Below are positions 12,436 through 23,824 of a DNA stretch of 64,000 nucleotides, one piece after another. Within the stretch, counting starts at the first letter, position 1, and every line of letters starts with the position of its first letter. Both the position numbers and the translations under genes were made by a program. The stretch is from Capra hircus (Eukaryota > Chordata > Mammalia > Artiodactyla > Bovidae): positions 43,032,271 through 43,096,270 of the forward strand of contig NC_030827.1 in NCBI RefSeq assembly GCF_001704415.2, in the 5' to 3' direction. Under the pieces are notes generated by a model that was not told the origin of the DNA, made no database searches, and worked only from the letters and a program-made list of their open reading frames with translations.

Positions 12436-14322
12436 CAGTTCAGTTCAGTTCAGTTCAGTCACTTAGTCCTGTCCGACTCTTTGTGACTCCATGAATCGCA
12501 GCATGCCAGGCCTCCCTGTCCATTACCAACTCCCGGAGTTCACTCAAACTCATATCCATCGAGTCAGTGATGCCATCCAGCCATCTCATCGTCTGTTGTC
12601 CCCTTCTCCTCCTGCCCCCAATCCCTCCCAGCATCAGAGTCTTTTCCAATGAGTCAACTCTTCTCATGAGGTAGCCAAAGTACTGGAGTTTCAGCTTTAA
12701 CATTATTCCTTCCAAAGAAATCCCAGGGTTGATCTCCTTTAGAATGGACTGGTTGGATCTCCTTGCAGTCCAAGGGACTCTTAAGAGTCTTCTCCAACAC
12801 CACAGTTCAAAAGCATCAATTCTTCCGCGCTCAGCTTTCTTCACAGTCCAACTCTCACATCCATACATGACCACTGGAAAAACCATAGCCTTGACTAGAT
12901 GAACTTTTGTTGGCAAAGTAATGTCTCTGCTTTTGAATATGCTATCTAGGTTGGTCATAGTTTTTCTTCCAAGGAGTAAGTGTTTTTAATTTCATGGCTG
13001 CAGTCACCATCTGCAGTGATTTTGGAGCTCAAAAAAATAAAGTCTGACATTGTTTCCACTGTTTCCACATCTACTTCCCATGAAGTGATGGGACCAGATG
13101 CCATGATCTTTGTTTCCTGAATGTTGAGCTTTAAGCCAACTTTTTCCATTCTCCTTTTTCACTGTCATCAAGAAGCTTTTTAGTTCCTCTTCACATTCTG
13201 CCATAAGGGTGGTGTCATCTGCATATCTCATGTTATTGATATTTCTCCCAGCAATCTTGATTCCAGCTTGTGCTTCCTCCAGCCCAGCATTTCTCATGAT
13301 GTACTCTGCATATAAGTTAAATAAGCAAGGTGACAATATACAGCCTTGACGGATTCCTTTTCCTATTTGGAACCAGCCTGTTCTTCCATGTCCAGGTCTA
13401 ACTGTTGCTTTCTGACCTGCATATAGATTTCTCAAGAGGCAGGTCAGGTGGTCTGGTATTCCCATCTCTTTCAGAATTTTCCACAGTTTATTGTGACCCA
13501 CACAGTAGAAGGCTTTGGCATAGTCAATAAAGCAGAAATAGATGTGTTTCTGGAACTCTCTTGCTTTTTCCGTGATTCAGCAGATGTTGGCAATTTGATC
13601 TCTGGTTCCTCTGCCTTTTCTAAAACCAGCTTGAACATCAGGAAGTTCACGGTTCACGTATTCCTGAAGCCTGGCTTGGAGAATTTTGAGCATTACTTTA
13701 CTAGCGTGGGAGATGTGTGCAATTGTGTGGTAGTTTGAGCACTCTTTGGCATTGCCTTTCTTTGGGATTGCAATGAAAATTGGCCTTTTCCAGTCCTGAG
13801 AGCACTGCTGAGTTTTCCAAATTTGCTCACATAATGAGTGCAGCATTTTCATAGCATCATCTTCCAGGATTTGAAATAGCTCAACTGGAATTCCATCACC
13901 TCCACTAGCTTTGTTCATAGTGATGCTTTCTAAGGCCCACTTGACTTCACATTCCAGGATGTCTGGCTCTAGCTGAGTCATCACACCATCGTGATTATCC
14001 AGGTTGTGAAGATCCTTTTTGTACAGTTCTTCTGAGTATTCTTGCCACCTCTTCTTAATATCTTCTGCTTCTGTTAGGTCCCTACCATTTCTGTCCTTTA
14101 TCGAGTCCATCTTTGTATGAAATGTTCCCTTGGTATCACTAATTTTCTTGAAGAGATCTCTAGTCTTTCCCATTCTGTTGTTTTCCTTTATTTCTTTGCA
14201 TTGATTGCTGAGGAAGGCTTTCTTATCTCTCGTTGCTATTCTTTGGAACTCTGCATTCAGATGCTTATATCTTTCCTTTTCTCCTTGGCTTTTCTCTTCT
14301 TTTCACAGCTATCAGGCACTCT
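12436..14322 (-). mobile_element. BovB LINE, ~1.9 kb, 5'-truncated
   Basis: The minus strand reads from the linker upstream of the RT through the whole RT and C-terminal region of ORF2 to the terminal repeat GAACTGAACTGAACTGAACTG (12436-12456). The endonuclease is absent. A deletion near 14312 joins two normally separate upstream parts. No clear TSD. Among the best-preserved BovB coding regions in the window. Confidence 0.95.
12455..14173 (-). pseudogene. BovB ORF2 reverse transcriptase, broken
   Basis: ORF2 in retrotransposition copies BovB RNA into DNA at a nick. Conserved blocks in order: GFRKGRGTRDQIANI (near 13580), GWFQIGKGIRQGCILSP (about 13330-13380), catalytic YADD at 13214-13225, the GPITSW region, then a C-terminal domain ending near 12455. 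Lesions: an in-frame TGA at 13574-13576 (normally Trp), a frameshift near 13150 and a compensating one near 12960-13000. The segments 14173-13577, 13501-13150 and 12958-12455 share one frame. The catalytic aspartates are intact, but the gene cannot make a full protein. Confidence 0.88.
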
Positions 14323-15300
14323 TAATTTTTATCAATGAATGTTGTTCATATAGAGACACTGAGGGACAGATGTTAGTCTCCTCCATTCAAAATACTAAGC
14401 TCTTCAGAAATGATTAAGAAGTACTGTTTCAAAATTGAAAATTTCACTTGAGTTAGTGTATAGTTGTATTCCACTGAATTAGGGTCTACAGAAGATTGCA
14501 TGATGTACAAATGATGAAACCATACCTAAAGTTTATGTATTAAAACTTTGCCTAAGAAATATACTTAATGAAGAAAATAAAGGCTGGATAAATAAAATGG
14601 GCTAGTAACTTTCAGACAATTTTTATTTAACTTAAACTTTTTCTCAAGTATTATCAGCAAAGCAAAGTTGTCAATATGTTTAAAAATGTATAAAATTTGA
14701 CCTACCTCCTGGGTTAACTTGAAGATTTATAAAAACTGACAAACAAAATGCAAGAAGTAGGAAATAAAAGTATCCTTAAAGAGGTACAAACACATTTTTA
14801 TGCCTACTTAAATCTTTGAAATCAAACAGAATTTAAATTAATTCACATATCTTTATTAAGGCAAGATTATATTTGGTTTTGGTGAACAAAAAGCCATGTT
14901 CAATAAAGGCATTCATTTGCAATGGATCTGAAATTAAGGGTAGGATTCCAATAGCGAGATATGGAAGAAAATATATTCAAAGAAGAAAAATATTATTATG
15001 ACTCAATTCACCAAGTTTTGATGAGGCTTGGTGTATGCGTTGAGAAAAGTTTGGAAATTTTTAACTGCATTTCATGCCATAAATTTTGATACATTTACTT
15101 TCATTTTGTTTTCAAGCAAATCTCCAGATTTGCTTTGTATTTCGCTTTTGATTCAATAGATCATTTTTTACTTACCAGTGTAAGGGGCTTTCATTTTTCC
15201 ACTGTTATTAATGTTGTGTTTATTTCATTGTGCTGTTTATGTTACTTTGATACTTCTGGAAGTATTAAGATGTGTTTTTGTGTGTGATCTAATATAAAGA
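14323..15300. other. Unassigned AT-rich sequence
   Basis: No gene or repeat recognised. AT-rich with only short chance frames. Confidence 0.45.
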
Positions 15301-15521
15301 GGGCTTCCCTGGTGACTCAGTGGTAAAGAATCTGCCTGCCAATGTAGGAGGTGCAGGTGATGTGGGTTCAATCCCTGGGTCAGGAAGATCCCCTGAAGCA
15401 GGAAATGGGAACCCACTCCAGTATTCTTGGCTAGGAAATCCCGTGGACAAAGAAACCTGGCGGGCTATAGTCCATGGGGTTGCAAAACAGCTGGACATGA
15501 CTTAGCGACTAAAGAACAACA
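15301..15521 (+). mobile_element. Bov-tA SINE (long-head variant)
   Basis: GGGCTTCCCTGGTGACTCAG head with extra bases before the B-box ('ggaggtgcaggtgatgtgggttcaatccc'), as in an older Bov-tA subtype. Imperfect flanking repeats (CTAATATAAAG near 15290, CTAATGTAAGG near 15523) suggest a decayed TSD. Confidence 0.92.
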
Positions 15522-15590
15522 CCTAATGTAAGGGAAGGTCTTACTGTTCCATGAGCATTAGAAAAAGTGGATTTCTTCATCATTCTAATA

Positions 15591-15615
15591 TGTGTGTGTG
15601 TGTGTGTGTGTGTGT
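15591..15615. repeat. (TG)n microsatellite
   Basis: Twelve TG units not attached to a SINE. Confidence 0.9.
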
Positions 15616-15834
15616 ATCACATACTTTAGACTTAGGGTTTTCCTTTTCTTTAAGACCATATACATTTAACTTTATGTTATCAACTTAATTGTAAGAAGTA
15701 CTTTATAATCCCTGTAATCAGAGGGTTTCTATCTGTCTCCCCTTGCATTGCCTGTTATTTCTGTTCTATGAAAGTTGTTGCTTCATTTTGAGGGCGTAAC
15801 TATGAATCACTTTTTATTTACTTTCTTCTAGCAC

Positions 15835-16160
15835 ATAATATGTATACAGAAATAAAACAGGTCATAAGAATATTGTTGAATTAGTTTTAACAACGTAAAT
15901 ACATTCATGTACTATGCAATCAGTGAAAACTAGACATCACTATCATCCAAGAAGCCCCTTGGCCCTGCCTACTCACTAACCACTCTCTTTGGGTACACCA
16001 GCTTTGAAAATCAAGTTTAGCTTTTCCTATTTTTCAACTTCATATAAATAGAATTATGTCATTTTTCTCAACTAACATGATGTTTATAGGATTTGCCCAT
16101 ATTTCATCTAGCAGTAACTTGTTTATTGTCATTGGAGATGGAATATTCCACTAATTTCTG
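15835..16160 (-). mobile_element. Old L1 3' UTR piece
   Basis: Minus-strand L1 3' UTR pattern: 'atacattcatgtactatgcaatcagtg', 'agaagccccttggccctgcc', 'cttcatataaatagaattatgtc', and 'tggaatattccac' from the end of ORF2/UTR. The text appears to continue at 16877-17192, so one L1 has been split. Confidence 0.7.
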
Positions 16161-16620
16161 ACATTGAGATGGACTGCTCAGATTCTCCTTCAGGGATGAC
16201 TAGCTGCCCAGATATCAGGAGCATTGTCTGGAAGTGACCTCCAGCTGTCTTCTTCTACATGTTCTGTTTCAGTTGCAGAGGATTTTCTCCTGTTTGCACT
16301 TCCTGGCACAGTCCACATCTGGTTACGAGTGTGACAGATGTTACATAGTTCTAACTATTTCCATCCAAATTAGACAGCTGTGATGGACAATCTCCATGAT
16401 CAAGATCCCTGCCTATTTCTCACTGGGGCTTTGTTGGTCCTGCGTCAAAGTTCTATTTCTCCTTACAATCAGTCAGTACCTACTTTCCCTTCTCTTCTCA
16501 AGCATTGATCCTTAAGTATCTTGAACTCTGAGCTCCATCTCAGAATCTTCCTCCAGAGAATTCAGTCTTTGATACTATTATAGAAGACTGCAGAAGGATG
16601 TTTTGATTTTTTTCATTTAT
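16161..16620. other. Unassigned segment inside a split L1
   Basis: About 460 bp, less AT-rich than its surroundings, lying between two pieces of the same old minus-strand L1. It contains no open frame or tRNA-like part and I cannot place it in a family. It could be an old LTR-element fragment. Confidence 0.4.
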
Positions 16621-16628
16621 TGATTTTT

Positions 16629-16876
16629 ACTAGTACTCTTGCCTGGACAATCCCATGGATGGAGAAGCCTGGTAGGCTGCAGTCCATGGTGTTGCTAAGA
16701 GTTGGACATGACTGAGCATCTTCACTTTAACTTTTCACTTTCATGCATTGGAGAAGAAAATGGCAACAGACTCCAGTGTTCTTGCCTGGAGAATCCCAGG
16801 GTCGGGGGAGCCTGGTGGGCTGCTGTCTATGGGGTCGCACAGAGTCGAACACGACTGAAGCAACTTAGCAGCAGCA
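16629..16876 (+). mobile_element. Bov-A2 SINE, slightly 5'-truncated
   Basis: Two Bov-A monomers with the linker CACTTTCATGCATTGGAGAA, ending AGCAGCAGCAGG. The first ~25 bp are missing. It sits within the split L1 region. Confidence 0.94.
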
Positions 16877-17192
16877 GGAATATTCTAATAGGGTTGTTTT
16901 GAGTACAATTTTAGGGGTGGGGTTGTTGGATAATAGAGTATTTTTTTTTTTGCTCAAGTTTAGTAAATGTATTTTTATTAAATGTTACACCAGTTTACTA
17001 GAGGTGTATGAGAATTCTAGTTACTGAACTTCTTCACCAAATCTTCGTATTCTCAGTCATTTATATGTTAGCCTATTTAGTCAATGTGTAGTGGTATCTC
17101 ACAGAGGTTTTTAATTAATATTTTTATAATGACGTGCAATTCAGCACATTTTCAAACGTGTACTGAATGTGTACTGGATATTTGCATACAAA
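16877..17192 (-). mobile_element. Old L1 piece (continuation)
   Basis: Minus-strand L1: 'ttgttggataatagagta', 'ccagtttactagaggtgtatgagaattc', 'gtagtggtatctcacagagg' match the usual L1 order after the segment at 15835-16160. Confidence 0.65.
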
Positions 17193-17211
17193 TGTGTGTG
17201 TGTGTGTGTGT
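17193..17211. repeat. (TG)n tail of adjacent SINE
   Basis: TG run abutting the 3' end of the minus-strand Bov-tA; on the SINE sense strand it is a (CA)n tail. Confidence 0.85.
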
Positions 17212-17402
17212 TCGTGTGCGCTCAGTCATGTCTGACTGTTTGCCGCCCCATAGACTGTAGTCCACAAGGCTTCTAAGAATACTGGAATATGTTGCCATTT
17301 CCTACTCTCGGGGTTCTTCCTGACCCAGGGATTGAACCCACATCACCTGCATCTCCTGCATTGGCAAGAGGATTCTTTACCATGGGTGCCACCTAGGAAG
17401 CC
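17212..17402 (-). mobile_element. Bov-tA SINE
   Basis: Minus-strand Bov-tA. The head at 17380-17402 reads GGCTTCCTAGGTGGCACCCA on the sense strand and the B-box region lies near 17325-17345. It stands head to head with the plus-strand copy starting 9 bp further on. Confidence 0.92.
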
Positions 17403-17410
17403 ATATATAT

Positions 17411-17612
17411 TGCTTCCCTGGGAGCTCAGGTGGTAAAGAATCTGTCTGCAATATGGTAGACCTGGATTCAATCCCTGAGTTGGGAAGATCCCCTGGAGGA
17501 GGGCATGGCAACCCACTCCAGTATTCTTGCCTAGAGAATACTCATGGACAGAAGAGCCTGGTGAGCTACAGTCCATTTCATCCCAGAGTCATACATGACA
17601 GCGATTGAGCAC
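17411..17612 (+). mobile_element. Bov-tA SINE
   Basis: Head TGCTTCCCTGGGAGCTCAGG, full body, ends in GACAGCGATTGAGCACA. With the previous copy it forms an inverted pair with almost no spacer. Confidence 0.92.
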
Positions 17613-17614
17613 AG

Positions 17615-17697
17615 TGCTTCTTTGGTGGCTCAGACAGTGAGAAATATGCTTGCAATGTATTCCTGGGTTTGATCCCTGGGCGAGGAAGATCTCCTAA
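17615..17697 (+). mobile_element. Bov-tA SINE head fragment
   Basis: Only the tRNA-like head and B-box (GGTTTGATCCCTGGG) survive; the Bov-A body is missing. It directly follows a complete Bov-tA. Confidence 0.8.
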
Positions 17698-17844
17698 AAG
17701 CCAAACTGATAAGTAATGTGTGTATAGACACATTATGTAACAGGTATGTTTTATTTTTTCATTGAAGTATAGTTGACTAACAATATTATATTAGTTTTAG
17801 GAGTACAACATAGTGGTTAGATAATTTTATAGATTATACTCCCT

Positions 17845-18108
17845 GCTGCTGCTGCTAAGTTGCTTCAGTCGTGTCTGACTCTGTGCGACCCCATAGACGG
17901 CAGCTCCCCCGTCCCTGGGATTCTGCAGGCAAGAACATTGGAGTGGGTTGCCATTTCCTTCTCCAATGCATGAAAGATAAAAGTGAAAGTGAAGTCACTC
18001 AGTCGTGCCCGACTATTCGCAACCCCACAGACTGCAGTCTACCAGGCTCTGCCGTCCATGGGATTTTCCAGGCAAGAGTACTGGAGTGGGGTGCCATCGC
18101 CTTCTTTG
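17845..18108 (-). mobile_element. Bov-A2 SINE with 10-bp TSD
   Basis: Complete Bov-A2 with GCTGCTGCTGCT at the left edge and two monomers. A perfect TSD TATACTCCCT lies at 17835-17844 and 18109-18118, and the L1 text resumes after it. Confidence 0.96.
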
Positions 18109-18532
18109 TATACTCCCTATTGAACTGTTATGAAATATTGGCTGTATTCTCTATGCTTTCCATTACGTCATTGTAAGTTACTTTTTTCATACCTTGTAGT
18201 TTGGACCTCTTGATCGCCTTCACCGATCTTGCCCCTTTTCCCATACCTCTTTCTGCTGGTAACCATTAGCTTGTTCCCTGTATCTGAGTCTGTTTATGTT
18301 TTGTTATATTCATTTGTTTTATTTTTTAGATTCACGTGTAAATGAAAATGTGCAGAGTTTGTCTTTCTCTGACTTATTTCACTAAGCATAATACCTTCCA
18401 GGTCCGGGCATATTGCAAGTGGCAAATTTTCATATTTATATGGCTGAATAATATTCTTTTGTGTGTATATTCTTCATCTTATTTACCCTTTCATCTGTTG
18501 CTGGACACTTAGGTTGCATTTATATCTTGGCT

Positions 18533-18647
18533 AGGCAACCCACTCCAGTGTTCTTGCCTGGAGAATCCCAGGGACTGGGGAGCCTGGTAGGCTGCTGTCT
18601 ATGGGGTTGCACAGAGTCGGACACGACAAGCGACTTAGCAGCATCAG
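18533..18647 (+). mobile_element. Bov-A2 right-monomer fragment
   Basis: Only the second monomer is present ('ggcaacccactccagtg' to 'cttagcagcatcag'). Eight bases around the 'cacgac|aagcgac' stretch are shortened compared with other copies. Inserted in the old L1. Confidence 0.9.
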
Positions 18648-19865
18648 TGTACATAATGCTACTATGAACATTGAAATGCGTTTTTTTTTTTTGAGTTAAT
18701 GTTTTTTCTTTAATTCAGATATGTACCCAATAGTGAAACTTCTGGATCATTTTTACTTCAATTATTTTCCACTGTGGCTATATCAATTTACAATTCCACC
18801 AACCATATGCTAGGATTCCCTTGACTCCACAGCCTCATCAACACTTATTATTTCCTGTCCTTTTTTGCAATAGTAATTCTGACAAGATTGAGGTGATATT
18901 TTTCTGTGGTTTTCACTTGCATGTCTCTGATGATTAGTGATGGTGACCATCTTTTCATGTCCCTGTTGGCCATCGGCATATCTTCTTTGGAAAAATGCTT
19001 ATTCAGATCCTCTATACTTTTAACTGGGCTTTTTTTTCTTTTCCTTTTTGATATTGAATTGTATGATTTCTTTATATATTTGATATCAACCTCTTATTGG
19101 ACATTATTTACATTCTTCCATTCATTAGGTTGCATTTTTGTTTTGTTTATGGTTTCCTTTGCTGTGCAAAAGTTTTTAAGTTTGATTAGGTCTTACTTCT
19201 TTTTTTTTGCTTTTATTTACCATACCTAAGGAGATAGATACAAAATGAAATTGCTAATGCCAATGTCAGACAGTGTACTGCCTATATTTTACTTCTAGGA
19301 AATTTCTTTATCATCAATATATTTTTGAAATCCATTTCATTTTGTACTTCTTAATGAAAATTCCATTATTTACCCACTGCTTTGTAGTACAACCTTTGTC
19401 ATAATGAAACTGACCATGTCTGTGGCTTTCTAACTTTTTGACTGGGTTATTTTCCTATCCTTCTACTGAAATGTTATATAAATTAATGACTAATTATATT
19501 ATTGCTTCAGGTTTTTTAAAGATCCTCCTGGCTATTTTTGGACATATAATATCATTTATATATAAATTTTAGTGAACTTTTCAATTTCAGTAAAAAGAAG
19601 TTGCTTATATCTTGATTGTTTGAGGGGAAATGAATAGCATAAAATTAATAAATTAAGTCTTTAATTCTCCCTTTTTTAAGCTTTTAACATTTTCTCTGAA
19701 TATAATTTTATATTTTTAATCCAGATATTAGGAATTAGATTTATTCTTTAGTTATCTGTTGGGTTTGATTACCTTATAAATGTGATGTTAAAAACATTAG
19801 CTAATTTAATACATTGTCCTGTACCTAAAGAAAATTAATAAATTCATTTATTATTCTTAATAATT

Positions 19866-20072
19866 TCATGCTTAGTCTTGCCTGATTCTTTGTAACCCCA
19901 TGGACTGTAGTCCACCAGGCTCCACTATTCATGAAATTTTTCAGGCAAGAATACTGGAGTGGATGCCATTTCCTTCTCCAAGGGACTCGCCTGACCCAGG
20001 GATCAAGCACACATCTCTTGCATTTCCTGCATTGAAGGCAGATTCTTTACCACTGAGCCACCTGGGAGTACC
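19866..20072 (-). mobile_element. Bov-tA SINE
   Basis: Minus-strand copy; the sense head (GGTACTCCCAGGTGGCTCAG) lies at 20053-20072. Its 5' edge is 36 bp from the plus-strand BovB. A short deletion removes part of the body near 19960. Confidence 0.9.
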
Positions 20073-20107
20073 ACTTTACCTGTCTCCTGAGAAATCTTTT
20101 TTAGGGT

Positions 20108-21106
20108 CAAGGAGCAACAGTTGGAACCAGATATGGAACGGTTGACTAGTTGGACAGTGCTATATTTAATTTATGTCACCCTGCTTATTTAATTTATATG
20201 CAGTGTACATCATATGAAATGTCATGCTGAATGAATCACAATCTGAAATTAAGATTGCTGGGAGAAATATCAGCAACCTCAGATATGCAGGTGATACCAC
20301 TCTTATGGCAGATTGGAAGATCCAAAGAGCCTCTTGAAGGGGGTGAAAGAGGAGAGAAAAAACCTGGTTTAAAACTCAACATTTAAAAAACTAAGACCAT
20401 GACATCTGGTCCCATCACTCCATGTCAAATAGAAGGGGAAAAGTGGGAATGATGACAGATTTTATTTTCCTTAGGCTCCAAAATCAATGCAGATGGTGAC
20501 TGCTGTCATGAAATTAAAAGATACTTGCTTCTAAGAAGGAAAACTGGACTTCCCTGGTGGCTCAGATGGTAAAGCGTCAAAGAAGGAAAACTATGACAAA
20601 CCTAGACAGTTTATCAAAAAGCAGAGAAATCACTTTGCAGAAAAAGGTCCATATAGTCAAAACTATGATTTTTCCAGTAATCATGTATGGATGTGAGAGT
20701 TGGACCATAAAGATGATTGAGAGTTGAAGAATTGATCTTTTTGAATTGTGGTGTTGGAGAAGATTCTTGAGAGTCCCCTGGGCAGCAAGGAGACCAAACT
20801 GTTCAACCCAAAGGAAATCCATGCTGAAGATTCATTGGAACGACTAATGTTGAAGCTGAGGCTACAGTATTTTAGCCACATGATATGAAGAGCTGACTCA
20901 TTGGAAAAGACCTCATTCTGGGAAAGATTGAACACCAAAGGAGACAGGGGTGGCAGAATATGAGATGGTTAGATAGCATCACCAACCCAATGGACATGAA
21001 TTTGAGCTAACTCTGGGAAATAGTGAGGGACAGAGGAGCCTGGCGTACTATAGTTCATGGGTTCACAAAGGGTCAGATATAACTTAGTGACTGAGCAACA
21101 GCAAGA
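20108..21106 (+). mobile_element. BovB LINE, ~1 kb
   Basis: Starts inside the RT (region corresponding to GWFQIGKG) and runs to a worn 3' end ('cttagtgactgagcaacagc'). Many stops and frameshifts. The RT active-site motif reads Y-A-G-D at 20284-20295 instead of YADD. Split at 20545 by a 34-bp SINE fragment. Confidence 0.92.
20546..20579 (+). mobile_element. 34-bp tailless Bov-tA head with 13-bp TSD
   Basis: Only the first 34 nt of a Bov-tA (GGACTTCCCTGGTGGCTCAG, then ATGGTAAAGCGTCA) is present. It is bounded by a perfect repeat AAGAAGGAAAACT at 20533-20545 and 20580-20592, and the BovB text continues after it. There is no body and no tail. The duplication shows that this is a complete insertion event and not a decayed longer SINE. 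Confidence 0.9.
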
Positions 21107-21799
21107 ACAAATTCCTAATAATTATCTATAGAATCTTTTAGATATTTTGCATTTTTATCATGCCTAATCATTTTATCTGTGGATAATAAGTTGTGCTTTT
21201 TTCCAATATATAGATCTTTTGGTTCTCTTCTCCTATTGTTCTGAAGAGACACTCAGGTACAGCAATGACTAGAAGTAATGACAGCTACTTGTCTCTTTTG
21301 CAGTCTCTGAAAGAAAGACTTAAATCATTCACACTTAATGTAGTGTTTACTGTAAGTTATTTGCAGGTAATCTTAGGCAAATCAAGGCTCTGTCTTCCTA
21401 TTTATAAATTATTGTACCTTTCTATTATGAATTGATCTTGAATTTAAACAAATGCTTTTATTGCTACTATTGAGATAGTTGTATGATTTTCCTCTTCATT
21501 ATCTGTTAATGAGATGAATTATACTTATTGGCCAGTATAGTACATACTCCTTATATATTGTTGAATTTAGTTCCATTTCTGCCTAAGATGTAGACATCTA
21601 GAAAGACCATTGCTCTGATCTTAACAGTAACAGAAATCTGAATGCACTGCAAAATACTAATTTTCTTGAGCCCATCAGAGAGCTAAAGTAAACCAGTGGT
21701 CTGGACTCTTAGAAGGGACACTTTAATGAGTGCTAATACATGAGGACTGGTTCACCTGGGGCAACGTAAGAGAGCCAGAAGCACTGGCCATAATACGCA

Positions 21800-21998
21800 T
21801 GTGCTGTACTTAGTTAGTTGCTCAGTCAGGTCCAATTCTGTACCCCGCCAGGCTCCTCTGTCCATGGAGATTCCCCAGACAAGAATACTGGAGTGGTTGC
21901 CATATCCTTCTCCAGGGGATGTTCCCAACCCAGGGATTGAACCCAGGTCTCCCACATGGCAGGCAGATTCTTTACCATCTGAGCCACCAGGCAAGCCC
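21800..21998 (-). mobile_element. Bov-tA SINE
   Basis: Sense head GGGCTTGCCTGGTGGCTCAG at 21979-21998, B-box near 21935-21950, body to about 21800. A short deletion affects the 'gtgaccccatggact' stretch. Confidence 0.93.
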
Positions 21999-23824
21999 AT
22001 CATATGAATAGTTAAATCAAATATCATTTTAATGCAAAACTAAGGATTTTATAAAATTCTAAATATTCTGAAGTTAACTGACTAGTTAGTATCATGATCA
22101 CCTAGTTAGTGATAGTCTTATATAAATTCAATGACTAGGTCTTTTCACAATTCTATGGTGTATCCACCCTTAATTCCAAATATCTATTGCTGAAATCATC
22201 ACTATCTAAAGTCTAACAATTGAATACTTTTGTGTGTTGATGAAGGCACAGTGGAATAAAGGAGAAGGTACTTATTTCTGAGCTAGAAACGATTTCATTG
22301 ATGCTGGGTGTATTTTTATTAGAATAGATCATTTTATTAGTGTATACTACGAATGCTATTCCAGTGTACTTGAAATAAAAGCGCAGTATTTAGTGGTTGC
22401 ATTATTAAAGTTCTTTAACCTACATGAACTGGGATATGATGGCTCAATACTAAATAAGAAAAGTTTCCTCTAAAAATACAATCACTAAAAATTTAGCTGA
22501 ATTTCACTGAACTATGAAGACTTTTAATTCTAAAAATAAGCCAAGAATGTCTCAAGATTAGATTTTAATAAAGGATTGCAAATACAACATTCCTTTAAAT
22601 TTTGATACAGCTAGCAAAGCTGTAAGAATCTGAAAATGAAGAATATTTCCAAAGACAGCTTTCTGATTGCTTGCAAACATGCAAGTAAGATAAGTCTTGT
22701 CCTGAATTAATTTAAAAATCTTAGAAGGTATCTCATTTTAACTGTATCTGTTCCCTTATTTATGTTTATCATTACACAATTCTTCTAATGCATAGCTCAA
22801 AGGAGGGAATATATTTATAACTTTTCAAATATAATTGAAATAAATTTTGTATAGCAATTTTTGACATTATTTTTAGCCAGTGCTTTAGAGAGCAAAATGC
22901 ACTGAAGTTCCCCAAAAGATGACAACCCCAGACAGTTCATTCAAACTATTATGAAAAATATACTAGTTGTTCCTGTTTCTAGACTCCATAGTTATAACAT
23001 CTAGTTTAGAGAAATAAGGCTACTTGAATCTTGAACACCTCAGTTATTTACACTGATTATGAACCTACTAGTAGAATATATAGTGGTTCTACCATAACTC
23101 CCCCAATATTGAACTTCTTTGGCTCAGTAAAATCTCTTTTATTGACACACCAAAATTATCCCCCTGTATCTTCAACTGCTATTGTACAATCATCTCTAAA
23201 TTTCTCCCTGTCCTTTCAAGTTTATTTAACTAGACCACTAATTGTTCCATGTCCATTTTAACATGAATGTGAGTTTTGTCCAACAAAAGAGTAGAGAACA
23301 TAAATATTAGAACTCTTAAGGTGAGAGAACTCTAAAATGTGAAATTTATGTTTAATTTTTGACAAAATTGATGGGAAATAGAGCGCACAAGGATGGTTAG
23401 AGACGCACTCTTTTACTTATTCTGTTTGTGAGAAGCAGAGGACAGATTTAACAGGGATTCACACAAATGAGCCATGTTGGAAGGATGCTCTTTCTCCAAA
23501 TAGCAGAGAAGGAGAAATCCTGGTTATGCACTACTCCATACGCTCCTTTCCATACCTTCTTCAACATGTGGCCTAAGAAAACCCAATGCATTTAATGATT
23601 AATTAAGGGAGAAAAAAGAACTAGTCAATAAGGGGAAATGTTGGTGAATTTCTGCAAACTTTATTAATATTCATCAGAAGAATATTTCATAAAGAAAGTG
23701 AAAATTGGAGCCAAATAACATCCTAGAGGAAGAAAAGGAAGAAGAAAGAGAAGGAATAAATGGAGGAAGTGGGGGAGGGGAGGGAGAAAGCAGAGGGAAA
23801 TGAGACAGAGGAAAAGAAAAGGCC
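21999..23824. other. Unassigned AT-rich sequence with purine tract
   Basis: No gene or interspersed repeat recognised over 1.8 kb. It ends in a purine-rich tract (23723-23821). Confidence 0.45.
23723..23821. repeat. GA-rich polypurine tract
   Basis: About 100 bp of nearly all G and A on the plus strand (ggaagaagaaagagaagg-type). Such tracts can form triplex DNA in vitro; nothing here shows a function. Confidence 0.75.

Larger units (their letters stand above)
17745..21590 (-). mobile_element. Ancient L1 split by five later insertions
   Basis: Minus-strand L1 running from the 3' UTR (17745: 'attgaagtatagttgac') through the ORF2 C-terminus (18690-19250: 'ctatatcaatttacaattccaccaacc', 'gtccctgttggccatcggcatatcttctttgg') and up into ORF2 (19370-19630, 21120-21590: 'ctactattgagatagttgtatgatttt'). 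Insertions: Bov-A2 17845-18108, Bov-A2 18533-18647, Bov-tA 19866-20072, and BovB 20108-21106 with its own nested SINE fragment. No open frame survives. Confidence 0.75.

Noticed and set aside
12436..12460. Tandem CAGTT repeats as a CRISPR-like or satellite array
   Set aside because: This is the normal terminal repeat of BovB (GAACT units), present on other copies too.
12455..14173. BovB reverse transcriptase as a functional gene
   Set aside because: Active site is intact, but a stop, two frameshifts and the missing endonuclease rule out a working protein.
23723..23821. GA-rich tract as a promoter or GAGA-factor site
   Set aside because: No gene, CpG island or start site nearby; low-complexity purine tracts are common in mammalian DNA.
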